Source of the DNA: Jacaranda mimosifolia
Taxonomy: Eukaryota; Streptophyta; Magnoliopsida; Lamiales; Bignoniaceae
DNA length: 64,000 nucleotides
Direction of reading: 5' to 3'
NCBI GenBank assembly: GCA_018894105.1
Contig: CM032133.1
Coordinates: 8,632,501 to 8,696,500 of the forward strand
Both the position numbers and the translations under genes were made by a program. This document shows, in pieces, positions 12,341 to 23,463 of the stretch (position 1 is the stretch's first letter; each line of letters starts with the position of its first letter). The notes below the pieces were generated by a model. The model worked only from the letters and a program-made list of their open reading frames with translations. It searched no databases and had not been told where the DNA came from.

Positions 12341-12697
12341 CGTCGTCGTCGTTGGGGGTTGACGGGGGTGCATGTGAGAATGAAGAAGAATCTGTAGTGG
12401 AAATGATATATATATATAGGACTATTTTCTGAAATTACAGATTGAACCCCAAAATTTCTTCTCAGCTTCCAATTTGGTCCTCCAAAAATTTAGCCATCTT
12501 TAATTCAGTTCCCCAACTTCCTTAGTGCCTCACATTGGCCCAGTTGACCCAAAATAATCTCACTTTGACCCACAAAACTTCCAAATGTTGGTCAATCAAG
12601 TTTTCCTCAAATTGCAATTTGACCCCAAAACTTCCAAAAATAAATAAATAATGTTAAGAAAATTCCCACCAATCATATAATTTCTAGGGGTGTTACA
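12341..12697 (-). mobile_element. Ty3/gypsy LTR R1, second part
   Basis: The 5'-terminal part of reverse LTR R1, resuming after F2 with CGTCG and ending AGGGGTGTTACA on the plus strand. It holds the region upstream of the TATA-like ATATATATATAG near 12400. After it the Helitron-like copy A resumes, but about 1.39 kb further along than where it left off. Confidence 0.8.
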
Positions 12698-13709
12698 ATA
12701 ATATTTTTAAATATTTCATAACATCACATTATTCATGGTTTATTACTCAAATATGAAGTGTATATATATATATATATATGTGTGTGTGTATTTATCTTGA
12801 TAATTTGAGAGATTTGCAACTAAAAAAATAGTAAAATAAAAATATTCATATCAAAGATAGATTCTTATATGACATACAAAAATAATTGAAAATAGTATTA
12901 AAAATAAATATATAAAATATAATTAATTGAAATAAATAAGTACTGCGTGTTGGTACTTTTAAGTAATATCAAAATTACAATACTAAGTTGGCCACAAGAA
13001 TTTTAATTTTAAATAAATATTGAGGAAATAATAAAGTAATAACCTTTATAAAATATTTAAATATATTAGAAAAGTATCTGATTAATTTAGAATAAAAGCA
13101 AAACAAAAACCAATATAATGATGTGTTTCAAAAAGATATTAAGCGTTTTTTGCGAAATGAATTTTAAATAATTAAAAAGAAGAAAGAAACATTATTATAT
13201 TATACTAATTGGGGAAAAAAGTCCTAGAATTGAAAATATAGAATCATGCTATGAATAATGTGGAAATAAAATGTAAAAAGAATAATTGTAGAATAACAAA
13301 ATTTATATATAAAATAAATAAAATATTTATCTATTAATCTTGTGATAAATTAAATTTATAAGATAGAATTTTGTGATAAGAGTACTTAATATGATGCTTA
13401 TAAAATATGTTTTAAATTATAAACTTATTTGGTGAGATAAAAATGTGATTATAGATATTTTTTGAATTATCTTATGAGATAGAAATTTATATTGCAATTT
13501 TGGATAAACACAACATGATTTTTTAATTATAATAGATGAGTTGATTGTATTAAAATGAAATATAAAAGTAAATAAACAATCAATGAAAAATTTTCAACTA
13601 AATTAAAAAGCTCAAAACTCTAAAAATTTGACATGTGGCCAAAGTTGTACAATTAGAATTAAAATTACACAATTACGGATTCCACACAGTTATGCTATAT
13701 ATAATAGTA
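12698..13709 (-). mobile_element. Helitron-like copy A, 5' part
   Basis: AT-rich DNA that aligns with 15772-16501 plus 26376-26628 of copy B. It contains the uninterrupted sequence of the site where B carries two gypsy elements (13448-13464). Its last bases, read on the minus strand, begin TACTATTATATATAGC, close to the 5' terminus of copies B and C, though the leading TC is not preserved at the junction with B. A (TA)n/(TG)n microsatellite lies at about 12764-12790. Nothing coding is seen. Confidence 0.55.
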
Positions 13710-16506
13710 CTAGCATGTACCCTATGCGATGCATTGAAAATAATTCTAAGATTGAAATAATTTATTTTATGATAATATTTATTTTTTTTCATATGATTAA
13801 AACATGAATTGTAATTATTTTTAGCATTTAACGAAAGAAAATTTATTACTAATTAAATAAAATAATATGAATATTTTGATTAATAATATTATGTTTGAAG
13901 ATAATTTATACTTAAATAAGTTGTATAATATCAAGAATTGCTAATTCTAAGTTTATAAATTATACAAAAATTTATAAAATGATAAAATTTAAAAAAATAA
14001 ATAAAAGAATTAAGAAAATAAAAATAGCACAAAATATTTTACTAAATACAGTTTTTAAGTTAGATGTATATATATATATATATTTATACATACATATTTT
14101 GATGTGATACATAAGCAAATATCTCTTAATATTCCATATAACTCCGATAAGTAAAATTTATATATTTTTATTTCTATATGCAGTTGTTTTATTATTTTTA
14201 AAATTATCAATTAACATATATTCTGTACATGAATAAAATAATAAGTAAATTTTTAATATTTAATTTAAAATAAAATGTCAAGTCTCATAAGTTGCTTTTA
14301 TAATTAGTATATAAAAATATATGAATAATTAAATGAATACTTATTTTCAGCCGATATTTTTCAATTTCACCTCATTAATCCATATAAAAATATTTTTATA
14401 AATTATTATAAGAAAAAATATTAAAATAAATGTATGCTCTATAATTATAAAATAGTGTAACTAAATATATTAAAAAAATATAAAAATTGATATAATTTGC
14501 TATTTAAGTGATCATTTATCAAGCTTTTGAAAATTTTCAATTATGACAACTATAAATTTATTTCAAATAATTAAAAATTATCTCTCCATTATTATACTGC
14601 TAAAAAATTAAAATGATTTAAATTAATAATCTAAAAATAAAGTAAAGGGTTTCCAATTCTATAGGAAGTAATGTTTATATTTGAAACAAATTCTTCAATG
14701 AAATTATTGTTATATTCTATATATATAATTTTACCTAAAAAATATTTTACAGATCTAAAAAATATTATTCTAAAAATAACAAAATTTTAAAGACTTTTAT
14801 AAATTAAGGACTGCATATCAATTAATTTATAATTATTTATTTCTCAAACTTCTAACTCTTTCAAAAAGAAGTGATGATTTGATGTTTTACATAAATATTT
14901 GTTTATCATATGCAACAAATAAAGTTGTACAAATAAGAAATTCACGAATTTAACAGATAATTATAATTGTTAAGTATTTTAATTTCACTTTTGAAGTATA
15001 TTTAATTATATAAAGATGCTATATATATATATATAAATCTTAAGTTGTCTAGAAAATAGTTATTTAATTAATAAAAATAATTTATTTGATCAAATGATAG
15101 AATATTTTTAATTTATTTAATAGTTTTTTTATTAGAAATAATTGAATATTGCATTACTTCAACTGAAAATAAAGTGATTATATCTATATAAATAAAAAAA
15201 ATTATTAAATAGGAAAAGTTGGTTATTGTTTTGTAATAACTTAGATGTCAACTCTTTTTTCGGATAAATTTTAAGCTATTTTGAACAAAAATATATAATT
15301 AAATTAAGAAAATCTAATTCTTTAATGAAAAAATAAGTTAAAATTTATTAGATCTCATATTTATTAGATAATTTCATTACTTTGTATATTCATTTAGTTT
15401 TTGATAGTTAATATTATCAAAGTGAATATAAATATATCAATTGTACTTTTGCTTAGCAATGAAAATTTGATTTTTAGCTACATATGCATGATTTTTTATA
15501 AATAATTTATTTATTGAAGAGAAATAAGATGATTTTCTTATAAAAAATATTACACGCAAGTAAAGATTGAACCAATCAAAATAAACTTATCAAACACATG
15601 ATATTATATACAAAAAATAAAAAAAAATTCTTTCTTATATTATATGCACATAATTAGAAATGGGTAAATAAATTGCTAATAAATTTTATAAATATTTTAT
15701 AGAAAAATATATAGTATTTCTTCATTCATTTGATAAGAAAATTGAAATAATTTCAACAACTTAATAAAAATATAATATTTTTAAATATTTCATAACATCA
15801 CATTATTTGAGGTACATTACTCAAATACGAAATATATATAATTGTTTTTATATAGATAAATCGAGAGAGCTGCAACTAAAATAATAGCAAAATAAAAATT
15901 TAATATTAAAGAAAAACTCTTATATGAGCATATAAAAAAAAATTGAAAATAGTATTGAAAATAAATACATAAAATATAATTAATTGAAATAAAAAAGTAC
16001 TGCATGTTGATACTTTTAAGTAATATAAAAATTACAATCCTAACTTGGCCATAAGAACTTTAATTTTAAATAAAAGTTGAGGAAATAATGAAGTAATAAT
16101 ATTGATAAAATATTCAAATATATTAGAAAAGTATCTGGTTAAATTAGAATAAACAAAACAAAAATAACATACAGATGTGTTTGAAAAAAAATATTAAAAA
16201 TTTTCTACAAAATAAACTTTAAATTAATTAAATATAAAAAACAAACATCATTATGTTGTGCTAATTGAGGAAAGAAGTCTACAGTTAAAAATATAGAATT
16301 GTACTACAGATAATGTAGAAATAAAGTGTAAAAAGAATAATTGTATAATAAAAATTTTTATATATAAAATAAATAAAATATTTATCTATTAATCTTATGA
16401 TGAATTAAATTTATAAGATATAATTTGTGATCAGAGTAATTAATATGATGCATATAAAACATCTTTTGAATTATAAGCTTGTTTAGTGAGATAAAAATAT
16501 GATTAT
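13710..16506 (-). mobile_element. Helitron-like copy B, 3' part
   Basis: The left end reads CTAG on the minus strand, preceded at a distance of 10 nt by a short hairpin ATGC-ATC-GCAT (13724-13734) and followed by T. This is the usual architecture of a Helitron 3' end: a CTRR terminus, a hairpin about 10-12 nt inside, and insertion between A and T. The rest is AT-rich and non-coding. It retains the 1393 bp (14379-15771) that copy A lacks. The segment ends with ATTAT (16502-16506), the left TSD of the gypsy element. The full unit, without nested DNA, would be about 3.06 kb. Confidence 0.6.
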
Positions 16507-19303
16507 TGTAACACCCCTAAAATTTGGCATTTTGAAAAATAAGGATTTATAAATCAGAATTGGATTTTAGGTCTCGCAAAATAAATAAAAAGGGCTTAAT
16601 TGCAAGAAAATGGAAAGTTTTGGGGTTAATTTGAAAGGTTGAGAAAACCTAATTGAGCAAACTTCTAAAGGTTTTGGGGTTGCATGGCAATTTTCAAGTC
16701 AACTGGGTCACAACCATATTTTAAATAATTAGCAGGACTCAATTGAATGAACTTATAAAGTTCTAGGGGTGAATTTAGAAATTAAAAAAAAGTCCCCTAC
16801 AAATATCACATTTTTACATTTCCAACCCATCCCTCATTCTCCTTCCATACAACCACTTTCTTCCCTCTCGCCGACGATTTCTTCTGGCGATCATTAATTC
16901 TCAAAACTAAGCTGATCATTTCCTTCCCCTCACTCCTAGCATTACACTGATACCTCATGTGCACACTTATCACCGGCGGACCACTAGAACCGTGAGGTTG
17001 AAATTCTACTGCGGCGGTGAATGACGGGCGACAATAGAGCAGTGGGTAAAACTCATTTCTAGGCGGCGGAAAGTGAAGCCCTCAACTCAGTGATCATCGT
17101 GGTACTCTCATTCGGAGGTTTGAAGTGGCGAGGGCGACAGAAATTGGAGGAACCAACGCGGCGGTGAGAGGTGGCGTTGAGATTTTGAGGTGTAAATTGA
17201 GGCCTATTTTGGTGCCAAAACCTAGAATTGATAAGGGAATCGCGTTCAAGAGGTTGAAAGGCATCTTTCGGTGGTGATTTTGGTATTTTCTAGCGGCGAT
17301 GGACGGCGACGGAGAGACATTATCATCTCATCAACGCGACGATCACAACCGTGTGCTAGGTTTTTGATTATGGAGCTTCTATAACTGGATCTTGGGTAAA
17401 AAGAAAAAAAGAAGGGTTATGCTTATATATGTGTGTAGATGCTCATGTTGTACATAATTTCCATAAGATATGTATCATGCCAAAGAGTGGAGAATGGACA
17501 TGTGATTGATATATATATATATATTTCCATGCAAGGATTATTATATAGTTTAGTGGGACCCGGATATGTCATATTATATTGTTAACTTGAATTGAATAAG
17601 TTTACTAAAGATTTAAGCTTTACTTGAGGATTATATGAATTAGAAACGTTAGCAGCGATAATTAGGTAAATTTATGATGATCGGACTCTTATTTTTGAGT
17701 TAGGATAACATTAGGGGGATGATTATGTGATTAAGGACTAGATCGCACCCTATTATTGGAACGATATATACGCTTGAGTCTATTTCCATTTTAATCGACT
17801 TAATTGGCACATTTCATATCAATAGTGTCGATTAAATCATTTATTATTGTACTGATTGACGAACTAGTGTTTTGGGACTGCTAATAGAATAATTGTATTT
17901 ATTTAAGGTCGAGTAAGATTGTGATTTTGGATATATTCTTTTGGCTAGGTGACGAAGAGATAGGTCCCATGGACCAATAGGCTGCTGACTGTGGTAACAC
18001 TTCTAAAACTATGGAGGTTAGGGTCTAAGCTCCTCGGTGTTTATTTTTGTATGCCCTGTGAGGGTCTGCCAACCTGGCATTGTTTATACCTATCTGTTCT
18101 TGTGGATTGACCTTGTGAGGGTTCAATATGATTGTGTTCTGTACATGCTCTTATTTATTGAAATTTGTAATTTGTTCAAAGTTTTGCTTGTTATTTGTTA
18201 ACTAATTGGTATACCTCTGTGCGGGTTGCTTGCTTGACTTGTTTCTAATACGAACTTAATATGTCTGTTCTTGCGCCCAGAACTCTCGTTGTCTGTTGGT
18301 ATTAATCCACTTGATTCGTACTATTCGCCATATGATTGGTCTTGTTGATCTATCTGAGTTTGATTGGTATGTTATTAATTCATTTTGTGAGCAATATGTT
18401 ATGTGCTACGTTGTTATGCCTGGGTAAGTTATGTACCAAGCTGGCATGCCTGGGTAAGATATGTACCAAGTCATGCTTGGGTAAGTTATGTACCAAGTTG
18501 TCACGCTTGGGTAAGTTTTGTACCAGATTATCACGCTTTGGTAAGTTAAGTACCACGTTGTCACTTTTGGTTAAGTTTAGTTCGATTTGTATGAGGTTAA
18601 GTTTTGTACCGGGTTGCCTCGCTTGGGTAAGTTTAGTTTGACTGGAATAAGATACATCTGTTGTATGTATCCATTATAACTTGTTGAATTACATCGATTG
18701 ATTTGATCTATTTTACTTGATTTATTCTTGATCATTCGATTATTTCTTAACTGTTTGATTGTTTCTTGACTATTCGATTGTTTCCTGATTGCTTGACTGT
18801 ATCCTGATATGTTTGCTTGATTGTTGATTTACGATCTGTTGAGTTGATTCTTCATCGACATATCCCTTTTTTTTTTTTTATGATTACAATTATCCCTTAC
18901 TAAGTCCTTTAGACTTACCCTCCTGTTTTATCTTTGATTCTCTCAAATAGGGATTAAGTGAAGAACTTGGACTCCAGGCCTGGGCATGAACATATTTTGT
19001 AATAGATCAGGTGTTTGAATGTATATATGGAATCATCTGAATGTTAAGCCTGGACTTGAGATGTTGTGACGTGTCATGTTGATGTTGATGACTTAAGGCA
19101 TGTGAGTGTTTTGTTAGATATAAAAAAGTGAATCATAGTATGTATCTAATATTTTGTCAAGGAATGTTTAAGTTGAAATCTGCAGCCGTTTCTGATAAGC
19201 TTGAAAAGTTTGTTATGGGCCTATTGATTTGTATTGTAGGTTCAATTTAAGGTTGAACTGAGTGGCGCCTCAGTTTAGGTGCTATCCCGAGTGGTGCATT
19301 ACA
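16507..19303 (+). repeat. 5' LTR of the complete gypsy element
   Basis: TGTAACACCCC to GTGCATTACA. Compared with the 3' LTR, the bodies agree at roughly nine bases in ten by eye, but the first 90-100 bp are clearly more divergent. The TATA box is changed to TACAAATA (16798-16805), while the 3' LTR keeps TATAAATA. This LTR has about 240 bp (near 18194-18436) that the 3' LTR lacks. Confidence 0.9.
18421..18640 (+). repeat. LTR minisatellite, GGGTAAGTTATGTACCAAG type
   Basis: Unit starts (TGGGTAAG or a variant) at 18421, 18451, 18478, 18508, 18538 and 18568 give 30-bp spacing with one 27-bp step, plus a degenerate unit near 18624. All steps are multiples of three, which accounts for the open frame at 18336-18641. 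The 3' LTR has fewer units (22665, 22692, 22722, 22752). Confidence 0.85.
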
Positions 19304-19307
19304 GAGG

Positions 19308-19320
19308 TAGTATCAGAGCC
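19308..19320 (+). other. Primer-binding site (initiator-Met tRNA)
   Basis: TAGTATCAGAGCC starts four bases after the 5' LTR and differs at one base from the usual TGGTATCAGAGCC, which is complementary to the 3' end of plant initiator-Met tRNA. The related minus-strand element has the unmutated form at 50496-50508. Confidence 0.85.
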
Positions 19321-19906
19321 TAGGTTTTGATGACCTAGGTGAACTTGGGAATGATTGTTGTGACTGACTCTTTATTTAGGTTAGTTTGAGTATGAATTTT
19401 AGGTATTTTGCGTATTGGGAGTTCTTGTGTGATTCGAGGATTTAAGATGAATTTGATCAGTTGACGTTAGGAAGATGAGTTTATGTACTGCAGGATGCTT
19501 ATAGGATATTGTCGTACACCGTAGAATGATTAAGACTTGTGTATCCTTAAGTTTGGTTTACTTCTATCTAATCCTTCTATTCCTTTTATTCTTGGAAGTT
19601 TAGAGGAGTTAGAGTTAATGGACTTACTTGAGATTACGCTTGAATTGGGAATCATTTAGAATGTAAGCACTTGAATTAAGGGATACTTAAGCTATGTAGG
19701 GATATGATTCTTGAAATGTGGATTTTGGGCAAGAATATATGAAGTTGGATTTTGGAGTTGAATGTGGAATTGAATAAAACATGAACTTTTACGATAAGGC
19801 TTGACATTAAGGAAGTGAAGAGTTATGACCAGGGCGACCAACCAGTGTATAACCTTTTACTTCTGGTATTTCAGGCATTTGAACATATAACTAAAGGAAA
19901 TGAACC
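19321..19906 (+). other. Gypsy leader, non-coding
   Basis: Untranslated leader between the primer-binding site and the first recognisable coding frame. Nothing further is recognised in it. Confidence 0.6.
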
Positions 19907-20137
19907 ATGGACGAGGATGGTATGGAAGATTTGAAGAACGAGAATAAGGTCAGGAAGGAGGAAAAGGAAAACCTTCTAAGATGGTGTCAAGGTCTTGAGA
20001 AGAAGCTGCATGATATGCATAAGGCCTTAAAGGATAGAAGAGTGGAGTCAAGTCATTTTAAATCAGTACTTGGGGTAAGGAACTTTATGCTAGACATATT
20101 AATGAAGAGTGTAGAAAAAGAGGAGATTAAATGTTAG
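19907..20137 (+). CDS. Coiled-coil leader ORF remnant of gypsy element
   Basis: A 76-codon frame starting with ATG in a CCATGG context. The product is very charged and heptad-like (LLRWCQGLEKKLHDMHKAL), with a predicted coiled coil at about residues 10-45. It is clearly related to the frame at 33009-33554 on the minus strand: LLR.CQ.LE.KL is shared, followed further on by a V(R/K)..FM..I.......E.E.I block. In that second element the frame lies upstream of a separate gag, so this is probably an extra leader ORF and not gag itself. Here it stops early at 20137 and then joins pol remnants across a deletion. Function unknown; it could also be an N-terminal gag extension. Confidence 0.55.
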   Translation: MDEDGMEDLKNENKVRKEEKENLLRWCQGLEKKLHDMHKALKDRRVESSHFKSVLGVRNFMLDILMKSVEKEEIKC

Positions 20138-20149
20138 GAGAAGCAAGGG

Positions 20150-20400
20150 TACTACCAGTTGAAGGCTAGAAAAGACTACGTAAAGCAATTAAGCATAGTT
20201 CTCGGAACCTTGAGGAACATCAGTTGTATGCAAAATATAGCAAGTGCAGACATTAAATAAAGAAGGTGGCTTTTCTTGGACATATCATACCCCAAGATGG
20301 GGCAGAGGTTGATCCCTTTAAGATAGAGACGGTAGTCAACGGGAAGAGACTAGACAATGTGATAGAAGTTTGTAGTTTTCTGTGTCTTGTCGGCTATTGA
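20150..20400 (+). pseudogene. Reverse transcriptase C-terminal remnant (gypsy pol)
   Basis: Conceptual translation gives blocks typical of the palm/thumb end of gypsy RT: a QL..VL.TLR..QLYAKYSKC block, then KVAFLGHIIPQDGAEVDP, then KRLDNV.EV.SFL.LVGY. The frame has a stop after SKC and other lesions. The catalytic YVDD part and everything upstream are absent. It directly follows the coiled-coil frame, showing that gag, protease and most of RT were removed by deletion. Confidence 0.75.
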
Positions 20401-20610
20401 TGAAGATTGTGAAGAACTTTTCTAATTGGCTTACGCGTTGACTAAATTAACTCAGAAAGGTCAACTATTTGACCAAAATAAGAATCTGAATACGAGACAT
20501 CGCTGATGGATGGAAATTCTAGAAGATTGCGATTTCTCCAATACCTATAACCCAAAAAGGTAAAGGTAGTAGCCAATGCCTTAAGCTAAAAGGCTGAGAT
20601 GGCTCACTTA
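20401..20610 (+). pseudogene. RNase H C-terminal remnant (gypsy pol)
   Basis: Short blocks TKLTQKGQLFDQ and, after a gap, RWMEILEDCDFSNTYNPKKV followed by KVVANALS. They match the start and the end of the gypsy RNase H domain; the middle, with its catalytic acidic residues, is deleted. A stop replaces the residue after ANALS. Confidence 0.7.
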
Positions 20611-20729
20611 CAAGAAGTAGAAGCATCAGGTATATATACATGGATAATGAAACAAAAAGAAAGATTGAAAGTTTTGGAAAGTCTGAGTTCAATACCAAAC
20701 TAAGGTATTCTTCTTTTCTGTAAGAAATA

Positions 20730-20935
20730 TGTGTGCCGGAAGAAGTAGAAGGGAGATTGTTAGATATGATACACAAGTCAAGATATATGATCCATCCAAA
20801 AGAGACGAAGATGTATCAGGACTTGAAGAAGCAATTCTGACAGAATTTAATGAAAAGAGAATGTAGATCGACTGACTGAATCTACTTATTTTCTGCCAGT
20901 CGGAACAGTTCTCAGATGAGAATCTGGGGACCAGA
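20730..20935 (+). pseudogene. Integrase N-terminal remnant (gypsy pol)
   Basis: The block VPEEVEGRLLDMIHKSRYMI, followed by HPKETKMYQDLKKQF, resembles the region around the H2C2 zinc-binding domain of gypsy integrase. It is followed by a stop, then DRLTESTYFLPV, the usual opening of the integrase core, then a jump to what looks like the pol 3' end (ENLGTRFF-like) just before the polypurine tract. The catalytic core is missing. Confidence 0.7.
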
Positions 20936-20942
20936 TTCTTTT

Positions 20943-20953
20943 AAGAGGGAAGG
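20943..20953 (+). other. Polypurine tract
   Basis: AAGAGGGAAGG lies two bases before the 3' LTR, the expected place for the plus-strand primer. Confidence 0.85.
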
Positions 20954-20955
20954 TC

Positions 20956-23446
20956 TGTAACACCCTTAAAATTCGATATTTAGAAAATAAGGATTTAGAA
21001 ATCAAGGTATTGGTTAACCGAATTTTAGGGCTCGAAAAAAAAATAAAAAAGACTTAACTACAAGAAAATGGAAAGTTTTGGGGTCAATTTGAAAGGTTGA
21101 GAAAACCTAATTAAGCAAACTTCTTAAGGTTTTTTGGTTGCATGGCAGTTCAACTGGGTCACAACCATATTTTAATTAATTAACATGACTCAATTGAATG
21201 AACTTATAAACTTCTAGGGGTCAATTTAGAAATTCAAAAAAAGTCCCTTATAAATATCACATTTTTACATTTCCACCCCATTTCTTTTTCTCTTTCCCTG
21301 CGGCCACCTTCTCTCATCTCACCGATAATTTCTTCTGATGATCATTAATTCCCAAAACCAAGCCGACCATCTTCTTTCCTCACTCCCAGCATCACACTGA
21401 TACCTCATGCACACACTTATCACCGGCGGACCACCGGAACCATGAGGTTGAAATTCTACCGCGGTGGTGAGTGACGGTCGACAGCGAAGCAGTGGGTAAA
21501 AGTCATTTCTGGGTGGCAAAAAGTGAAGCCCTCAGCTCAGTGATCACCGTGGTACTCTTATTTGGAGGTTTGAAGTGGATACGGCGACGAAAATTGGAAG
21601 GAACTGATGCGGAGGCGAGAAATGGTGTTGAGATGTCAAGGTGTAAATTGAGGGCTATTTTGATAACAAAACCTCAAATGGATAAGGGCATCGGGTTCAG
21701 GAGTTTGAAAGGCATCTTTCAGTGGTGATTTTGGTCTTTTTCGGTGGCAGTGGACGTAGGTGGTGCGGCAGCGGTGGAGAGATACTGTTATCTTCTCAAC
21801 GCAATTATCACAATCGTGTGCTCAATTTTTGATTTCGGAGGTTTTATAACTGGATCTTTGGTAAAAGGAAAAGAAGAAGGGTTATACTTATATATATGTG
21901 TATACGCTCATGTTGTACATTATTTCCATAAGATATGTATCATGCTAAAGAATGGAGAATGGACATGCAATTAATATATATATTTCCATGCAAGGATTAT
22001 TATATGGTTTCAGTGGGACTTGGATATGTCATATTATATTTTTAACTTGAATTGAATAAGTTTACTAAAGATTTAAGCTTTAATTGAGGGTTATGTGCAT
22101 TGAAAACCTTAGTAGCGACAATTGGGTAAATTTGTGATGATCAGACTCTTATTGTTGAGTTAAGATAACATGAGGGGGGTAATTATGTGATTAAGGACTA
22201 GATTGCACCCTATTATTGGAACGATATATATGCCTGAGACTATTTCCATTTTAATCAACTTAACTAGCACATTTTATATCGATAGTGCCGATTAAATCAT
22301 TAATTATCGTACTGATTAACAAACTAGTATTTTGGGACTGTTTATAGAATAATTATATTTATTTAAGGCTGAGTAAGATTGTGATCGTGTATATATTCCT
22401 TTGGCTAGGTGACGAAGAGGTGGGTCTCAAGGACCAATAGGCTGCTGACTGTGGTAGCACTTCTAAGACTAGGAGGTGAGGGTCTAACCTCTTGGGTGTT
22501 TATTTTTGTATGCCTTATGAGGGTCTGCCAACTTGGCATTGCTTATACCTATCTATTCTTGTGGATTGACCTTGTGAGGGTTTAATATGATTGTGTTCTG
22601 TACCTGTTCATGTTTATTGAAATCTGTAACTTGTTCAAAGTTTTGCTTGTTAAGCTGGCATGCTTGGGTAAGTTATGTACCAAGCCATGCTTGGGTAAGT
22701 TTTGTACCAGGTTGTCATGCTTGGGTAAGTTAAGTACCAGGTTGTCACTCTTGGGTAAGTTTAGTTCGATTTGTATAAAGTTAAGTTTTCGACTAGGCTA
22801 CCACACTTGGGTATGTTTAGTTTGACTAGAATAAGACACATCTGTTATACGTATCCGTTACGACCTGTTGAATTACATCGATTGATCAGATCTATTTTAC
22901 TTGATTGATTCCTAACTGTTCGATTGTTTCCTGACTACTTGACTGCATCTTGATATGTTCGCTTGATTATTAATTTACGATTTGTTGAGTTGAGTCTTCC
23001 TCGATAGATCCCTTTTTTCCTTATGATTACGATTATCCCTCACTAAGTCCTTTAGACTTACCCTTCCGTTTTATCTTTAATTCTCTCAGATAGGGATTAA
23101 GTGAAGAACTTGGACTCCATGCTTGGACATGAACATATTTTGAAATAGAACAGTTGTTTGAATGTATATATGGAATCATCTAAATGTTAAGCCTGGACTT
23201 GAGACGTTGTGATATGTCGTGTTGATGTTGATGACTTAAGGCATGTGAATGTTTTGTTAGATATAAGAAAGTGATTCATAGTAAGTATCTAATGTTTTAT
23301 GAATGAATGTTTAAGTTGAAATCCGCTACTATTTTTGATATGCTTGAAAAGTTTGTTATGGGCCTATTGATTTGTATTGTGGGTTCAATTTAAGATTGAA
23401 CTGAGTGGCGCCTCAACTTAGGTGCTATCCCTAGGGAAGTGTTACA
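20956..23446 (+). repeat. 3' LTR of the complete gypsy element
   Basis: TGTAACACCCTT to AAGTGTTACA, followed by the right TSD ATTAT. The TATA box is intact at 21249-21256. It has a deletion of about 240 bp relative to the 5' LTR, joining GTTTTGCTTGTT to AAGCTGGCATG at about 22652, and a shorter minisatellite (22665 to about 22818). The palindrome is at about 23045-23061. Confidence 0.9.
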
Positions 23447-23463
23447 ATTATAGATATTTTTTG
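23447..23463 (-). mobile_element. Helitron-like copy B, 17-bp strip
   Basis: The strip between the complete gypsy element and solo LTR F5. It equals 13448-13464 of copy A: ATTAT, AGATA, TT, TTTTG. Its first five bases are the TSD of the gypsy element and its last five the left TSD of F5. Confidence 0.8.

Larger units (their letters stand above)
16507..23446 (+). mobile_element. Ty3/gypsy element with two LTRs, internally deleted
   Basis: A complete LTR retrotransposon with a perfect TSD ATTAT (16502-16506 and 23447-23451), a 2797-bp 5' LTR, a tRNA primer-binding site, a 1652-bp internal region, a polypurine tract and a 2491-bp 3' LTR. The internal region keeps a leader, a coiled-coil frame, and short remnants of reverse transcriptase, RNase H and integrase in the expected order. 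Gag, protease and most of pol are missing, so it cannot move on its own. The order of domains (RT, RH, then IN) and the Met-tRNA primer support Ty3/gypsy. The lineage within gypsy is not determined. Confidence 0.9.
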
